The notes under the pieces were generated by a model. It was not told the DNA's origin. It worked only from the letters and a program-made list of their open reading frames with translations, and searched no databases. 64,000 bases of DNA from Marimicrobium sp913061115. Its GTDB lineage: Bacteria > Pseudomonadota > Gammaproteobacteria > Pseudomonadales > Halieaceae. Within the stretch, counting starts at the first letter, position 1; each line of letters begins with the position of its first letter. Of this stretch, positions 1 to 8,565 are shown piece after piece. The stretch lies in assembly GCF_047729875.1 (NCBI RefSeq), contig NZ_CP159826.1, forward strand, positions 434,001 to 498,000, in the 5' to 3' direction. The position numbers were made by a program, and so were the translations under genes.

Positions 1-541
1 TCTCGGTACTGACAGGGTGCTGACCGAGGACGGTCTGGTTGACCTTGCACCACAACCCTATGTGGATCGATTTAACAGCGCTATCGAGGATCTCTATCAG
101 GAAGAGTTAAACAGCTTGGGTAAAATGAAACTGATTGGCAAGCGTGAGGTGAAACGCATGAACAGCTCGTCTGCAAACTCCCCTCGACTGGTGAAGGACG
201 GCACCAACTACGCCTATCTCAGCCCTCAAGACGCCGACCGCATCGGTATAAATACCTTGGAACTAGTCGATGTTACCTCGAAGTTTGGGAAAATAACTAT
301 TCCGGCAAAAATCACTGATGAGATGATGCCTGGTACCGTGGCAATTCCGCAGTGCTGGGGGCACGAAGATGCTGATGGCTTACGGCATGCGCAGCAACAT
401 CCGGGCGTAAACTCAAATTTACTTGCAGGCGATGGTCGCGACAATATTGAAGAGTTGTCTGGAATGTCTCATTTGTCAGGTATTATCGTCGATATCGTAA
501 AATCTCTGCCTGCTGGCGATACCCTCGTGCGGACGCTATAG
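1..541 (+). CDS. Molybdopterin oxidoreductase, C-terminal part (cut by window edge)
   Basis: The reading frame is open to the left edge, so only the last ~180 residues are present. They match the molybdopterin dinucleotide-binding domain that closes DMSO-reductase-family enzymes: a Y-L-S-P-Q-D-A-D-R-I-G segment, a beta-barrel-like stretch (VDVTSKFGKITIPAKIT), an acidic turn followed by MMPGTVAIPQCWGH, and an asparagine-containing GVNSNLLAG segment near the end. In the family this domain holds the cofactor; the substrate cannot be told from this part. The GTG at position 17 is internal, not a start. An 8-bp hairpin follows at 636-659 without a T-run. Confidence 0.7.
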   Translation, partial: LGTDRVLTEDGLVDLAPQPYVDRFNSAIEDLYQEELNSLGKMKLIGKREVKRMNSSSANSPRLVKDGTNYAYLSPQDADRIGINTLELVDVTSKFGKITIPAKITDEMMPGTVAIPQCWGHEDADGLRHAQQHPGVNSNLLAGDGRDNIEELSGMSHLSGIIVDIVKSLPAGDTLVRTL

Positions 542-742
542 TTTAACGTCACAGAGCTTGAAGACTGCCGAACGGGTTGTCTGCGGAGGTCATTGAAAAC
601 CAGTATATTCACGATGACCTTTGGGCTGTTCCAGAGGCTTTATTGTTTTCGATAAAGCCCCTGCGATATTAAATACCATTAGAGTAGATGGTCTACCAGA
701 CAGCTTTTGATCGCTTGGCCTTACCAGACACCTGAGGTAGGT

Positions 743-1054
743 ATGAATACTCAAATAGCGGAATCACTTATCGATATTGAGGCTCAGCTGCGTCAGCTTG
801 GGCAATGGGAAAAAGCGTCTCCTGAGCCCTCCGCCCTGGTCTCCGATCAGCCTTTTTGCGTGGATACACTAACGCTGCCACAGTGGTTACAGTTTGTTTT
901 TTTACCCACACTTTACGCGATGCTGAGGGACGGGCGAGAGCTGCCTCAGGGCTGCGGTATCGCGCCAATGGCAGAAGAATATTATCGCGGGACGGGTCTT
1001 TCCAGCAGTGAGTTAGTGGCTGTTCTGATGAGAGTCGACGAGTTGCTGTCCTGA
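743..1054 (+). CDS. yqcC: YqcC-family (DUF446) protein
   Basis: A 103-residue soluble protein. I place the start at the ATG at 743 because it has a ribosome site (tgaggtag) just upstream and because the family begins close to an MNTQIAESL-like segment; the upstream in-frame codons lack both. Family features seen: I-E-A-Q-L-R-Q-L-G-Q-W near the N-terminus, P-L/F-C-V-D-T-L near residue 48, and F-V-F-L-P-T-L-Y-A-M-L in the middle. In enterobacteria yqcC sits next to truC (tRNA pseudouridine synthase C), but its function is not established. Here truC is not adjacent, so context adds nothing. Alternative identity is unlikely. Confidence 0.75.
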   Translation: MNTQIAESLIDIEAQLRQLGQWEKASPEPSALVSDQPFCVDTLTLPQWLQFVFLPTLYAMLRDGRELPQGCGIAPMAEEYYRGTGLSSSELVAVLMRVDELLS

Positions 1055-1164
1055 CAAGCCCAGGCAAAAAGTCCGAACATTTATTGTACTATTCAGGATG
1101 CTGACCTTGGCTCCAAACTATGCTAATGTCGATGCGTTTTATAAAATAATGTGTGAATTTCAAT

Positions 1165-1722
1165 ATGCTCAGCAAACCGTTCAGTAAATTAATGTTCTTA
1201 TCCTCTATTCCGTCTCGATGTTGGTGTGTATTTCGCCAAGTAATATTGGGAGTGTTTCTTTGTCTGCCATTGTGGGCTCACGCAGCCGGAGCAGTTGTGG
1301 GACAAGAGGCGCCCGCCGTGCGTTTGCCGTCACTGTCTGGCGGTGAAGATGTGAGTCTTAATTCGTTACGCGGTAAAGTTGTCTATTTGGATTTCTGGGC
1401 TTCGTGGTGTGGCCCCTGTCGTGTCTCCTTCCCAATTTTAGAAAAACTGGCAAACGAGTTGGGCCCGGAGGGGTTTGAGGTGCTGGCTATAAATGTGGAT
1501 GAGGTGGAAGCAGATGCCCAGCAGTTCCTGTCTGATATTCCGGTGAGTTATTTGGTGGTGCGTGATGCGGAGGGTGTCTCGCCACAAGCTTACGGAATTC
1601 TGGGGATGCCTACGGGCTATCTTATCGACCGAGAGGGCGTGGTTCGCGAAATACATCAGGGCTTTAGAAAAAGTGATGGTGATCAATTGCGGGCCGAAAT
1701 TGTTAAGCTGCTAGGAGAATAA
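1165..1722 (+). CDS. Periplasmic TlpA/ResA-type thioredoxin
   Basis: About 185 residues: a hydrophobic export segment (VILGVFLCLPLWAHAAGA) and then a thioredoxin fold with WASWCGPC (cysteines near 82 and 85), the beta-strand FEVLAINVD and the cis-Pro region GMPTGYLID. TlpA/ResA proteins reduce disulfides or haem-binding cysteines outside the cytoplasm. The start is uncertain: GTG 1153, ATG 1165 and ATG 1192 are all in frame and none has a clear ribosome site; the protein's n-region is long with any but the last. It is the first gene of a four-gene set with DUF4266, DUF3570 and ApbE proteins; the gap to the next gene is 14 bp. A redox partner role for the Cys-rich DUF4266 lipoprotein is an inference. 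Confidence 0.85.
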   Translation: MLSKPFSKLMFLSSIPSRCWCVFRQVILGVFLCLPLWAHAAGAVVGQEAPAVRLPSLSGGEDVSLNSLRGKVVYLDFWASWCGPCRVSFPILEKLANELGPEGFEVLAINVDEVEADAQQFLSDIPVSYLVVRDAEGVSPQAYGILGMPTGYLIDREGVVREIHQGFRKSDGDQLRAEIVKLLGE

Positions 1723-1736
1723 TAATTCTAAAATTT

Positions 1737-1934
1737 ATGACAGGAATTTTATTGGTTATCGTGCTTTGCGGCTGCGAAACAGTGCAGCCGTGGGAGCGTG
1801 GGATCCTTTCTAAAGATGAAATGCAGTGGCAGCCTAATGTGATGGAATCGCGGCTGCGTAATCAGGTTTACGCAAGTAAGGAAGCTTCGTCTGGCGGCAC
1901 GGGAGCGGCTGGCGGCGGCTGTGGGTGTAACTGA
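1737..1934 (+). CDS. DUF4266 small lipoprotein with Cys-Gly-Cys tail
   Basis: 65 residues. A short hydrophobic leader (ILLVIVLCGC) ends in a lipobox with the lipidated Cys near residue 13; Glu follows, which favours outer-membrane sorting. The mature part opens with V-Q-P-W-E-R-G-I-L-S and a following Met, the DUF4266 signature, and closes with a Ser/Gly-rich tail ending G-G-G-C-G-C-N. The stop overlaps the ATG of the next gene by one base (TGATG), so the two are probably translationally coupled. Function unknown. The two C-terminal cysteines beside a dedicated periplasmic thioredoxin gene suggest a redox-active, metal-binding or modified tail (inference). Confidence 0.8.
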   Translation: MTGILLVIVLCGCETVQPWERGILSKDEMQWQPNVMESRLRNQVYASKEASSGGTGAAGGGCGCN

Positions 1935-3109
1935 TGCCATCTCGTAAGGACGATCTCAATAAGACACTCGTTGCACTCACTTCGAGCGCATTTTTGTTGC
2001 CTGCTTATCAGAGCGCTATGGCCGATGCACCGCCGGAATTTACTGAAATAGGTATGCGCTACAGTAAATATAAGGAAGACGATCTATCTGCTAAAAAGAC
2101 CATTAACGGGGTACGCAGCGAGAGAATGGACATTGATGTGGCCCAGTTCCATCTGTTGGCGCCCGTGTCAGATGACTGGTCTGTTGCTTTAGATGTGGGG
2201 TGGGAGGATATGAGCGGCGCCTCACCCTGGTTTGTTGGCGAAATTCGCGACGGTGACGGTGACCCAAAGGTTGTGATGAGTGGAGCCAGTATCGAGGATA
2301 CGCGGACTGAAGTGAGCGTTACTACCCGCTACTATTTTGACAGCGGCACCGCCGGTGTTAACTATACCTATTCCGATGAGGACGACTACGAATCTAAATC
2401 GGTAAGCCTAGATGGTTCGCTTAACAGTGAAGATGGGTTGACCACCTACAGCGGCTCATTGAGTGCATCTGATGATGATATCACGCCGACTCAGGGAACC
2501 TATCCGACCAATACATTGTCAGCCACTAAGGACATACGCTCGGCTTGGATAGGGGTATCGCGTATTATCAGTAAACGCGCACTGGTGCGTTTTGGGCTTA
2601 GCTATACCTATCGCGACGGTTATCTTACGGACCCCTACAAGTATAAGGATAACCGTCCGGATGAACGCAAGGAGTGGACCGCTAGTGCAGGGTACCGTCA
2701 TTTTTTTGCTGAGCAAAATGCTGCACTGCATGTGGATTATCGGTATTTTGATGATGACTGGGACATCGCATCACAGACTCTTGACGTCGCATGGATCCAA
2801 AACGTTGGACAGGACATAACAGTGGCACCGTTCATTCGATATTACACGCAGGATAGGGCGAAGTTCTTTTCTGTAGTGATAAATGACGACAACGACAGCG
2901 ATTATTTTTCGGATGACTATCGGTTGTCTTCGTTCGGGGCCTTTTCTTACGGCTTGCGAGTGAACTACGAGATTGGTAACTGGTCTGTTAACGCTGATGC
3001 AGAGCGTTATCAAACCGACGAGAGCTGGGGTCTATACAGTGGCGAGGAAGCGCCGGCCCTTGTTGATACTTGGCGTTATGGCGTTGGGCTGAGCTACGCC
3101 TTTAGATAG
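1934..3109 (+). CDS. DUF3570 predicted outer-membrane beta-barrel protein
   Basis: 391 residues. Probably exported: the N-terminus has a Lys/Arg start and a moderately hydrophobic run ending SAMA-D. The rest is a string of alternating amphipathic strands rich in Tyr, Asp and Ser (for example TRYYFDSGTAGVNYTYSD and ASAGYRHFF) and ends in an aromatic-containing strand GVGLSYAFR, typical of outer-membrane barrels. The acidic loops (DDNDSDYFSDD) could bind cations. It matches DUF3570 in length and neighbourhood, always-next-to a DUF4266 gene as I recall from other proteobacteria. Function not known; a channel or anchor for the small lipoprotein is inference. Confidence 0.8.
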   Translation: MPSRKDDLNKTLVALTSSAFLLPAYQSAMADAPPEFTEIGMRYSKYKEDDLSAKKTINGVRSERMDIDVAQFHLLAPVSDDWSVALDVGWEDMSGASPWFVGEIRDGDGDPKVVMSGASIEDTRTEVSVTTRYYFDSGTAGVNYTYSDEDDYESKSVSLDGSLNSEDGLTTYSGSLSASDDDITPTQGTYPTNTLSATKDIRSAWIGVSRIISKRALVRFGLSYTYRDGYLTDPYKYKDNRPDERKEWTASAGYRHFFAEQNAALHVDYRYFDDDWDIASQTLDVAWIQNVGQDITVAPFIRYYTQDRAKFFSVVINDDNDSDYFSDDYRLSSFGAFSYGLRVNYEIGNWSVNADAERYQTDESWGLYSGEEAPALVDTWRYGVGLSYAFR

Positions 3110-3122
3110 GTGCTGGTTGTTG

Positions 3123-4037
3123 ATGGTGCGCATCGAGCACAACTTTCAAGCTATGGGTGGTCCTTGCTGCCTGCGTCTGGATGCGGATGATGATGCCGTG
3201 GCAGGGGTTGCCATCGCAGCCGCTGTCGCAGAGGTGACCCGCCTTGAGAAAAAATACAGTCGCTACCTTGATGAATCCCTAACCAGTCAAATCAACCGCG
3301 CCGCCGGCGCGGGAATACCCGTACCTATCGATCAAGAAACATCAGCTCTGCTCAGCTATGCAAATACCGTATGGCAGGAAAGCGATGGGCTGTTTGATTT
3401 AACATCCGGTGTACTGCGCTTGGCCTGGGATTTTAAATCCGGTCGTTGCCCTGATCAGCTGGAAATTGATGCTCTGCTGCCCTTGGTGGGGTGGGATTTG
3501 GTGCAGCGGGAGCAGGACAACGTGTATCTCCCCAGGGCGGGAATGGAGCTGGACTTTGGTGGCTGTGTGAAAGAGTACGCCGCCGATAGTGCTGCCATGC
3601 AATTGCGACGCCACGGGGTTGCGTCTGCCCTGGTCGATCTGGCCGGTGATATGGTTGCGCTTGGTACGCCTCAAGGCAACGCTAGCGGGGTTTCAGGTTG
3701 GCCGATAGGCATTCGGCACCCGGTTGAAAAAGACAAAGCGTTGGCCGGCGTACATCTGCCTGAAGGCGGGCTAGCCAGCAGTGGCGACTACGAGCGTTGC
3801 CTGCACATTGACGGCAAACGTTACGGCCATATTTTGCATCCGCGCACAGGTTGGCCGGTCCAGGGTCTGGTTGCTGTTAGTGTATTAGCGGAGCAGTGCC
3901 TTGTGGCAGGCAGCTCGGCAACTATCGCCATGTTAAAGCCGGCTGGCGAGGCGCTGGACTGGCTGGATAACTTGGGTCTGCCGTGGCTGGCGATAGACGC
4001 CGATCTCAACTGTCATGGTAGCCTAGCGGCTTCGTAG
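3123..4037 (+). CDS. ApbE-family FAD:protein FMN transferase
   Basis: 304 residues from the ATG at 3123 (two TTG codons just upstream are in frame). ApbE enzymes attach FMN through a phosphoester to Thr/Ser of exported redox proteins such as NqrC and RnfG. Motifs visible: K-Y-S-R-Y-L-D-E-S near residue 45, the flavin/metal site DFGGCVKEYAAD, LVDLAGDMVALG, and H-I-L-H-P-R-T-G-W-P-V near residue 243. The usual DxxGxxKGYAxD is altered to K-E-Y. No signal peptide or lipobox is evident, which is unusual because most ApbE act in the periplasm. No FMN_bind target protein is seen in the window. It follows DUF3570 by 13 bp and ends the cassette. Confidence 0.85.
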   Translation: MVRIEHNFQAMGGPCCLRLDADDDAVAGVAIAAAVAEVTRLEKKYSRYLDESLTSQINRAAGAGIPVPIDQETSALLSYANTVWQESDGLFDLTSGVLRLAWDFKSGRCPDQLEIDALLPLVGWDLVQREQDNVYLPRAGMELDFGGCVKEYAADSAAMQLRRHGVASALVDLAGDMVALGTPQGNASGVSGWPIGIRHPVEKDKALAGVHLPEGGLASSGDYERCLHIDGKRYGHILHPRTGWPVQGLVAVSVLAEQCLVAGSSATIAMLKPAGEALDWLDNLGLPWLAIDADLNCHGSLAAS

Positions 4038-4091
4038 CACGTTAGCAGGGGGTAGGGTCCATCGGTTATGTGCAGCCTGAGTCCGATACTC

Positions 4092-4286
4092 TTAATGCAA
4101 TATGCGATCCGATTGCATGTCGATCTGTAAATCTTTGGTCTGATCTGAAGCCGCGGCTTCCTGCTGTTGCATATGATTGCGCAGACGTCCGACCACGCTG
4201 GTCATAACATCAATGGTCTGGCTGAGTTGATCGAGTGCTATCAGGATGGCTTCTGTTTCGGACGGGTTTTTATCACTGTTTGCCAT
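4092..4286 (-). CDS. Small coiled-coil protein downstream of nrdB
   Basis: 64 residues, mostly helical: I-L-I-A-L-D-Q-L-S-Q-T-I-D-V-M-T-S-V-V-G heptad pattern followed by a Gln/Asp-rich polar tail. The start is supported by a good ribosome site (gagga, about 8 bases upstream). It is the last gene of the nrdA-nrdB unit, 85 bp after nrdB, separated by a strong hairpin. No family recognised. No Cys or metal motif, so it is not a glutaredoxin. A role connected with ribonucleotide reductase is only suggested by position. Confidence 0.55.
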   Translation of the reverse strand: MANSDKNPSETEAILIALDQLSQTIDVMTSVVGRLRNHMQQQEAAASDQTKDLQIDMQSDRILH

Positions 4287-4334
4287 GCGAGATTCCTCAG
4301 TGAAAGCTGTTGCTCAACATCTACTTTTTGTATA

Positions 4335-4362
4335 GCGGCCACCTGACTGTCAGAGTGACCGC
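4335..4362 (-). other. Inverted repeat between nrdB and the small ORF
   Basis: GCGGTCAC pairs with GTGGCCGC across a loop that is itself palindromic (ctgacagtcag). No T-run follows on the minus strand, so it looks like an RNA-processing or stability hairpin rather than a full terminator; it could reduce expression of the downstream ORF. Confidence 0.5.
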
Positions 4363-4371
4363 CTGCGTATC

Positions 4372-5628
4372 TTAATCCCAGGTCAGTGCGCCGCCTGTCT
4401 GGTATTCAATGACCCGCGTCTCGAAGAAGTTTTTCTCTTTGCGCAAATCCATAATTTCAGACATCCATGGGAAAGGGTTTTGCGCGCCTGCGTACTGCTC
4501 CGGCAAACCCAGCTGTGACAGGCGTCGGTTAGCGATGAAGTGCAGGTATTCTTCCATCATCGCTGCATTCATGCCCAGCACGCCGCGGGGCATGGTGTCA
4601 CGGGCGTATTCAATCTCTAACTGCGTGCCTTCCAGAATCATCTGGATGGCTTCCTGTTGGAACTCAGGTGTCCACAACTGCGGATTTTCGAGCTTGATCT
4701 GATTGATCACATCGATACCAAAGTTCAGGTGCATTGACTCATCGCGCAGGATGTACTGGAATTGTTCCGCTACGCCCATCATCTTATTACGGCGGCCCAT
4801 AGAGAGGATCTGGGTAAAGCCACAGTAGAAGAAAATACCCTCAGTGACGGCATAGAATCCAATCAGATTGCGCAGCAAAGTCTGATCCGTTTCTGGGGTG
4901 CCGGTGTTGAAGTTGGGGTCACTCAGCTCGTGCGTATGGCTGAGGCTCCAGGCCGCTTTTTTGGCGACAGAGGGTACTTCACGGTACATGTTGAAAACTT
5001 CGGCCTCATCCATTCCCAGTGACTCAATGCAGTACTGATAAGCGTGGGTGTGGATGGCTTCCTCAAATGCTTGGCGCAGTATGTACTGGCGACACTCGGG
5101 ATTGGTGATCAGCCGATAAATCGCCAGCACCAAATTGTTTGCCACCAGAGAATCTGCGGTAGAGAAATACCCCAGATTGCGCATAACGATACGACGTTCG
5201 TCATCGGTCAGGCCTTCGGGGTTCTTCCAGGTAGCCACGTCAGCGGTCATGTTGACCTCTTGCGGCATCCAGTGATTGGCGCAACCGTCGATGTATTTCT
5301 GCCAGGCCCAATCATACTTAAATGGCACCAGCTGATTGAGGTCGGCGCGGCAGTTGATCATGGCTTTTTCGTCTACCGAAACTCTGGCCGCGCCCATTTC
5401 AAGTTCCTCGAGACCTGCAGCAATATCAATGTGCTCGACCGCCTCGATGGCTTTGGCCATAGGGTCTGCGCTGCCGGCTACACTTTCGAGCTTTGGCGCA
5501 GGAGCTGCGGCAGAAGCAACAGCAACAGCAGGCTCTTCTGCAGGCTGCTCAGGTGTGGTCGGCATGCTCAATACTGCTGAGCTAGCAGGCGTCGTTTCTT
5601 CTTTATGGTAATCTTCCCAACTTAACAT
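4372..5628 (-). CDS. nrdB: Ribonucleoside-diphosphate reductase beta subunit, class Ia
   Basis: 418 residues. R2 subunit that holds the diferric-tyrosyl radical needed by NrdA to make deoxyribonucleotides in the cytoplasm. The radical-site signature is complete: F-E-E-A-I-H-T-H-A-Y gives Glu, His and the radical Tyr in the E-x2-H-x3-Y spacing of E. coli NrdB (E115, H118, Y122); later ligands lie in GIFFYCGF and RDESMHLNF. A Pro/Ala-rich N-terminal extension precedes the core as in Pseudomonas. I choose the ATG at 5628 (MLSWEDYHKE) because it has a ribosome site (aggaagt) and matches the family start; the longer in-frame TTG at 5667 has none. It lies 57 bp after nrdA. Confidence 0.97.
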   Translation of the reverse strand: MLSWEDYHKEETTPASSAVLSMPTTPEQPAEEPAVAVASAAAPAPKLESVAGSADPMAKAIEAVEHIDIAAGLEELEMGAARVSVDEKAMINCRADLNQLVPFKYDWAWQKYIDGCANHWMPQEVNMTADVATWKNPEGLTDDERRIVMRNLGYFSTADSLVANNLVLAIYRLITNPECRQYILRQAFEEAIHTHAYQYCIESLGMDEAEVFNMYREVPSVAKKAAWSLSHTHELSDPNFNTGTPETDQTLLRNLIGFYAVTEGIFFYCGFTQILSMGRRNKMMGVAEQFQYILRDESMHLNFGIDVINQIKLENPQLWTPEFQQEAIQMILEGTQLEIEYARDTMPRGVLGMNAAMMEEYLHFIANRRLSQLGLPEQYAGAQNPFPWMSEIMDLRKEKNFFETRVIEYQTGGALTWD

Positions 5629-5685
5629 TTCTTTTACTTCCTGATTTTTGTTGTTTGATGTGGTCAATGGTTTATTGTCTCTTGC

Positions 5686-8565
5686 CTACTGGCAAGCCTC
5701 ACAGTCCGGCTCGTCTATCGAGCACGCCGCAGGGACAGGAGCAGGTCCGCCAGCCAATTCATTCGACACTGAATTGAGTGTGCCGGTATCGATGGTGGAC
5801 TTCTCTGTGCCGGATGCCGCCAGCGAACGCAGATAATAAGTCGTTTTCAAGCCACTGAACCAAGCCATACGGTAAGTGACATCCAGCTTCTTACCATTGG
5901 CATTATTGATGTACAGATTCAGTGATTGAGCTTGGTCTATCCACTTTTGGCGGCGGCTGGCCGATTCCACTAACCAGCGCGGTTCTACTTCGAACGCGGT
6001 CGAGTAAATGGCCTTTAGGTCTGCCGGTATGCGGTCGATGGACTGCACGCTGCCGTCGTAGTATTTTAGGTCGTTGACCATGACCTTATCCCACAGTCCG
6101 CACCCCTTTAAGTCACGTACCAAATACGGGTTCACGACAGTGAATTCGCCCGACAGATTGGATTTGACGTACAGGTTCTGGTAGGTCGGTTCGATAGATT
6201 GAGAAACGCCGGTAATGTTAGCGATAGTTGCTGTAGGGGCGATTGCCATCACGTTGGAGTTGCGCATACCCTGACTCTTGACGGTCGCACGCAGTGAGTC
6301 CCAGTCGAGGGTATGGCTTTTGTCGACTTGGATATAGTTTTGGCCGCGCTCATCTATCAGCTTGTCCAGCGAATCAAGCGGGAATATGCCCTGACTCCAA
6401 AGCGAGCCCTCATAACTAGAGTAAGCACCACGCTCCGCTGCCAGCTCACTAGACGCTGCAATAGCGTAGTAGCTGATGGCTTCCATAGAACGATCTGCGA
6501 ATTCAACCGCATCATCGGAGCCATAGGCCAGGTGCTTCTTGTAAAGCGCGTCTTGGAAACCCATAAGCCCCAGACCTATAGGACGATGGCGCATGTTGGA
6601 TGCTTCGGCCTGGGGTACCGAGTAGTAGTTGATGTTGATCACGTTATCCAGCATGCGAACCGCTGTGCGCACGGTTTGCTGCAGTTTTTCCAGATTGAGT
6701 CCATTCTCGTCAATATGCCGGGGTAGATTGACTGAGCCCAGGTTACACACCGCGATCTCGTCTTTATTGGTGTTGAGTGTGATCTCGGTACACAGGTTGG
6801 AAGAGTGCACAACACCAACGTGCTGCTGTGGTGAGCGTATGTTGCAGGGGTCTTTGAAGGTCATCCAGGGGTGGCCAGTCTCGAACAGCATACCCAGCAT
6901 CTTGCGCCACAGGTTTTCCGCTTTGAGGGTCTTAAACAGCTTGATTTCGCCTTTACGCGCCATCTCCTCGTATTGGCTGTAGCGCTCCTCAAAGGCTTTG
7001 CCGTAAAGATCGTGCAGGTCCGGCGCATCATTGGGTGAGAACAGGGTCCAGTTACCACCGTCGAAGACCCGCTTCATGAAAAGATCGGGTATCCAGTTGG
7101 CGGTATTCATGTCGTGCGTACGACGGCGATCGTCGCCCGTGTTTTTGCGCAGTTCGACAAACTCCTCGATGTCCAGGTGCCATGTCTCCAGATAAGCGCA
7201 CACGGCCCCCTTGCGCTTGCCACCTTGGTTTACCGCGACTGCCGTATCATTGACGACTTTGAGAAAGGGCACCACTCCTTGAGATTTGCCATTGGTGCCC
7301 TTGATGTAGGCACCCAATGCGCGCACTGGCGTCCAGTCATTGCCCAGTCCACCGGCAAATTTGGATAGCATGGCGTTGTCCTGTATCGCACCGTATATGC
7401 CATACAGGTTGTCCGGTATCGTTGTGAGGTAGCAGGAGGACAACTGTGGGCGCAATGTGCCCGCATTAAACAGCGTTGGTGTGGAGCTCATGTAATCGAA
7501 TGATGACAGTAATTGGTAGAATTCGATGGCTCTGGCGTTACGATCATCCTCTTCAACGGCGAGCCCCATGGCTACGCGCATGAAAAAGACTTGTGGCAAC
7601 TCGATGCGGGTGTTGTCGCTATGAATGAAGTAGCGGTCATACAGGGTTTGTAATCCGAGATAGGTAAACTGTAGATCACGCTCGGGCAACAGTGCTTTGC
7701 CGAGTCTGGCGAGGTCGTATTCCTGCAAGTTGGGCGCCAGCAACTCCAGTGTGATCCCTTTTTTTATGTACGCCGCCAGTGCTACAGAGTACAGAGCACC
7801 CATATCTTCCTGGGTGGCGCTGTTAGCCACGCCTAGAAAGCTCAAAGCTTCAGATCGCAAATTGTCACAGAGCAGGCGGGCTGCGACGAAAGAATAGTTG
7901 GGCTCCTGTTCGATCATGGTGCGGGCGGTGATGACCAGAGACGTACTCAATTCAGCTTGGCTGACGCCGTCGTAGAGATTCCTCAAGGCCTCATCTAGGA
8001 TGTCAGTTTCACTGACATCCGACAGTTCGAAACAGGCCTCGTTGACGATAGTGTGCAGGCGGTCGATATCTAATGGTGCGCGGTGGCCGTCGGCCTGCAC
8101 TACTGTGATATTGCCAGCTGCGGCTTGGGTGGCGGGGGACAGGGCGATTTTGGCGGCACGTTTTTGCGCCTGTTGTTCCCGGTAGATGACGTAATCTCGG
8201 GCAATTTTATGTTCCCCTGAGCGCATCAGGGATAGTTCTACCTGATCCTGTACGTCTTCGATATGAATGGTTCCGCCGGAGGGCATGCGGCGTTGGAATG
8301 TCGCCATCACCAATTCGGTCAGTTGGGCGACCGTTTCATGGATGCGGCTGGATGCGGCTGCTGTGCCACCTTCTACTGCGAGAAACGCCTTGGTGATAGC
8401 GACGGATATTTTGCTGGCCTCGAAGGGCACCACGGTACCGTTACGCTTAATGACCCGCAATTTACCCGGCGCAGTGGCGGCAATGGCGCCACTAACGATG
8501 GAAGATTCCTTTGGTGGTGTGATGACTTCGGCGGAAGTATCGCCCTGGTTGATCTCTGTTTGCAT
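5686..8565 (-). CDS. nrdA: Ribonucleoside-diphosphate reductase alpha subunit, class Ia
   Basis: 959 residues. R1 catalytic subunit. Two ATP-cone regulatory domains fill about residues 35-260 (first near RVIKRNGTVVPFEASKISVAI, second near ITVVQADGHRAPLDIDRLH), longer than the single cone of E. coli and like the Pseudomonas enzyme. Active-site cysteines are visible in LSSCYL, DPCNIRSP and SSNLCTEI; the C-terminal shuttle pair is in DEPDCEACQ. First gene of the nrdA-nrdB unit. The stop codon lies inside a GCTTGCC-AGTA-GGCAAG hairpin in the short intercistronic gap. A perfect DnaA box lies about 270 bp upstream, which points to replication-linked control as in E. coli. Confidence 0.97.
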   Translation of the reverse strand: MQTEINQGDTSAEVITPPKESSIVSGAIAATAPGKLRVIKRNGTVVPFEASKISVAITKAFLAVEGGTAAASSRIHETVAQLTELVMATFQRRMPSGGTIHIEDVQDQVELSLMRSGEHKIARDYVIYREQQAQKRAAKIALSPATQAAAGNITVVQADGHRAPLDIDRLHTIVNEACFELSDVSETDILDEALRNLYDGVSQAELSTSLVITARTMIEQEPNYSFVAARLLCDNLRSEALSFLGVANSATQEDMGALYSVALAAYIKKGITLELLAPNLQEYDLARLGKALLPERDLQFTYLGLQTLYDRYFIHSDNTRIELPQVFFMRVAMGLAVEEDDRNARAIEFYQLLSSFDYMSSTPTLFNAGTLRPQLSSCYLTTIPDNLYGIYGAIQDNAMLSKFAGGLGNDWTPVRALGAYIKGTNGKSQGVVPFLKVVNDTAVAVNQGGKRKGAVCAYLETWHLDIEEFVELRKNTGDDRRRTHDMNTANWIPDLFMKRVFDGGNWTLFSPNDAPDLHDLYGKAFEERYSQYEEMARKGEIKLFKTLKAENLWRKMLGMLFETGHPWMTFKDPCNIRSPQQHVGVVHSSNLCTEITLNTNKDEIAVCNLGSVNLPRHIDENGLNLEKLQQTVRTAVRMLDNVININYYSVPQAEASNMRHRPIGLGLMGFQDALYKKHLAYGSDDAVEFADRSMEAISYYAIAASSELAAERGAYSSYEGSLWSQGIFPLDSLDKLIDERGQNYIQVDKSHTLDWDSLRATVKSQGMRNSNVMAIAPTATIANITGVSQSIEPTYQNLYVKSNLSGEFTVVNPYLVRDLKGCGLWDKVMVNDLKYYDGSVQSIDRIPADLKAIYSTAFEVEPRWLVESASRRQKWIDQAQSLNLYINNANGKKLDVTYRMAWFSGLKTTYYLRSLAASGTEKSTIDTGTLNSVSNELAGGPAPVPAACSIDEPDCEACQ

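Noticed and set aside
5628..5667. Longer NrdB N-terminus from TTG 5667
   Set aside because: No ribosome site, whereas ATG 5628 has aggaagt and the family's MLSW start.
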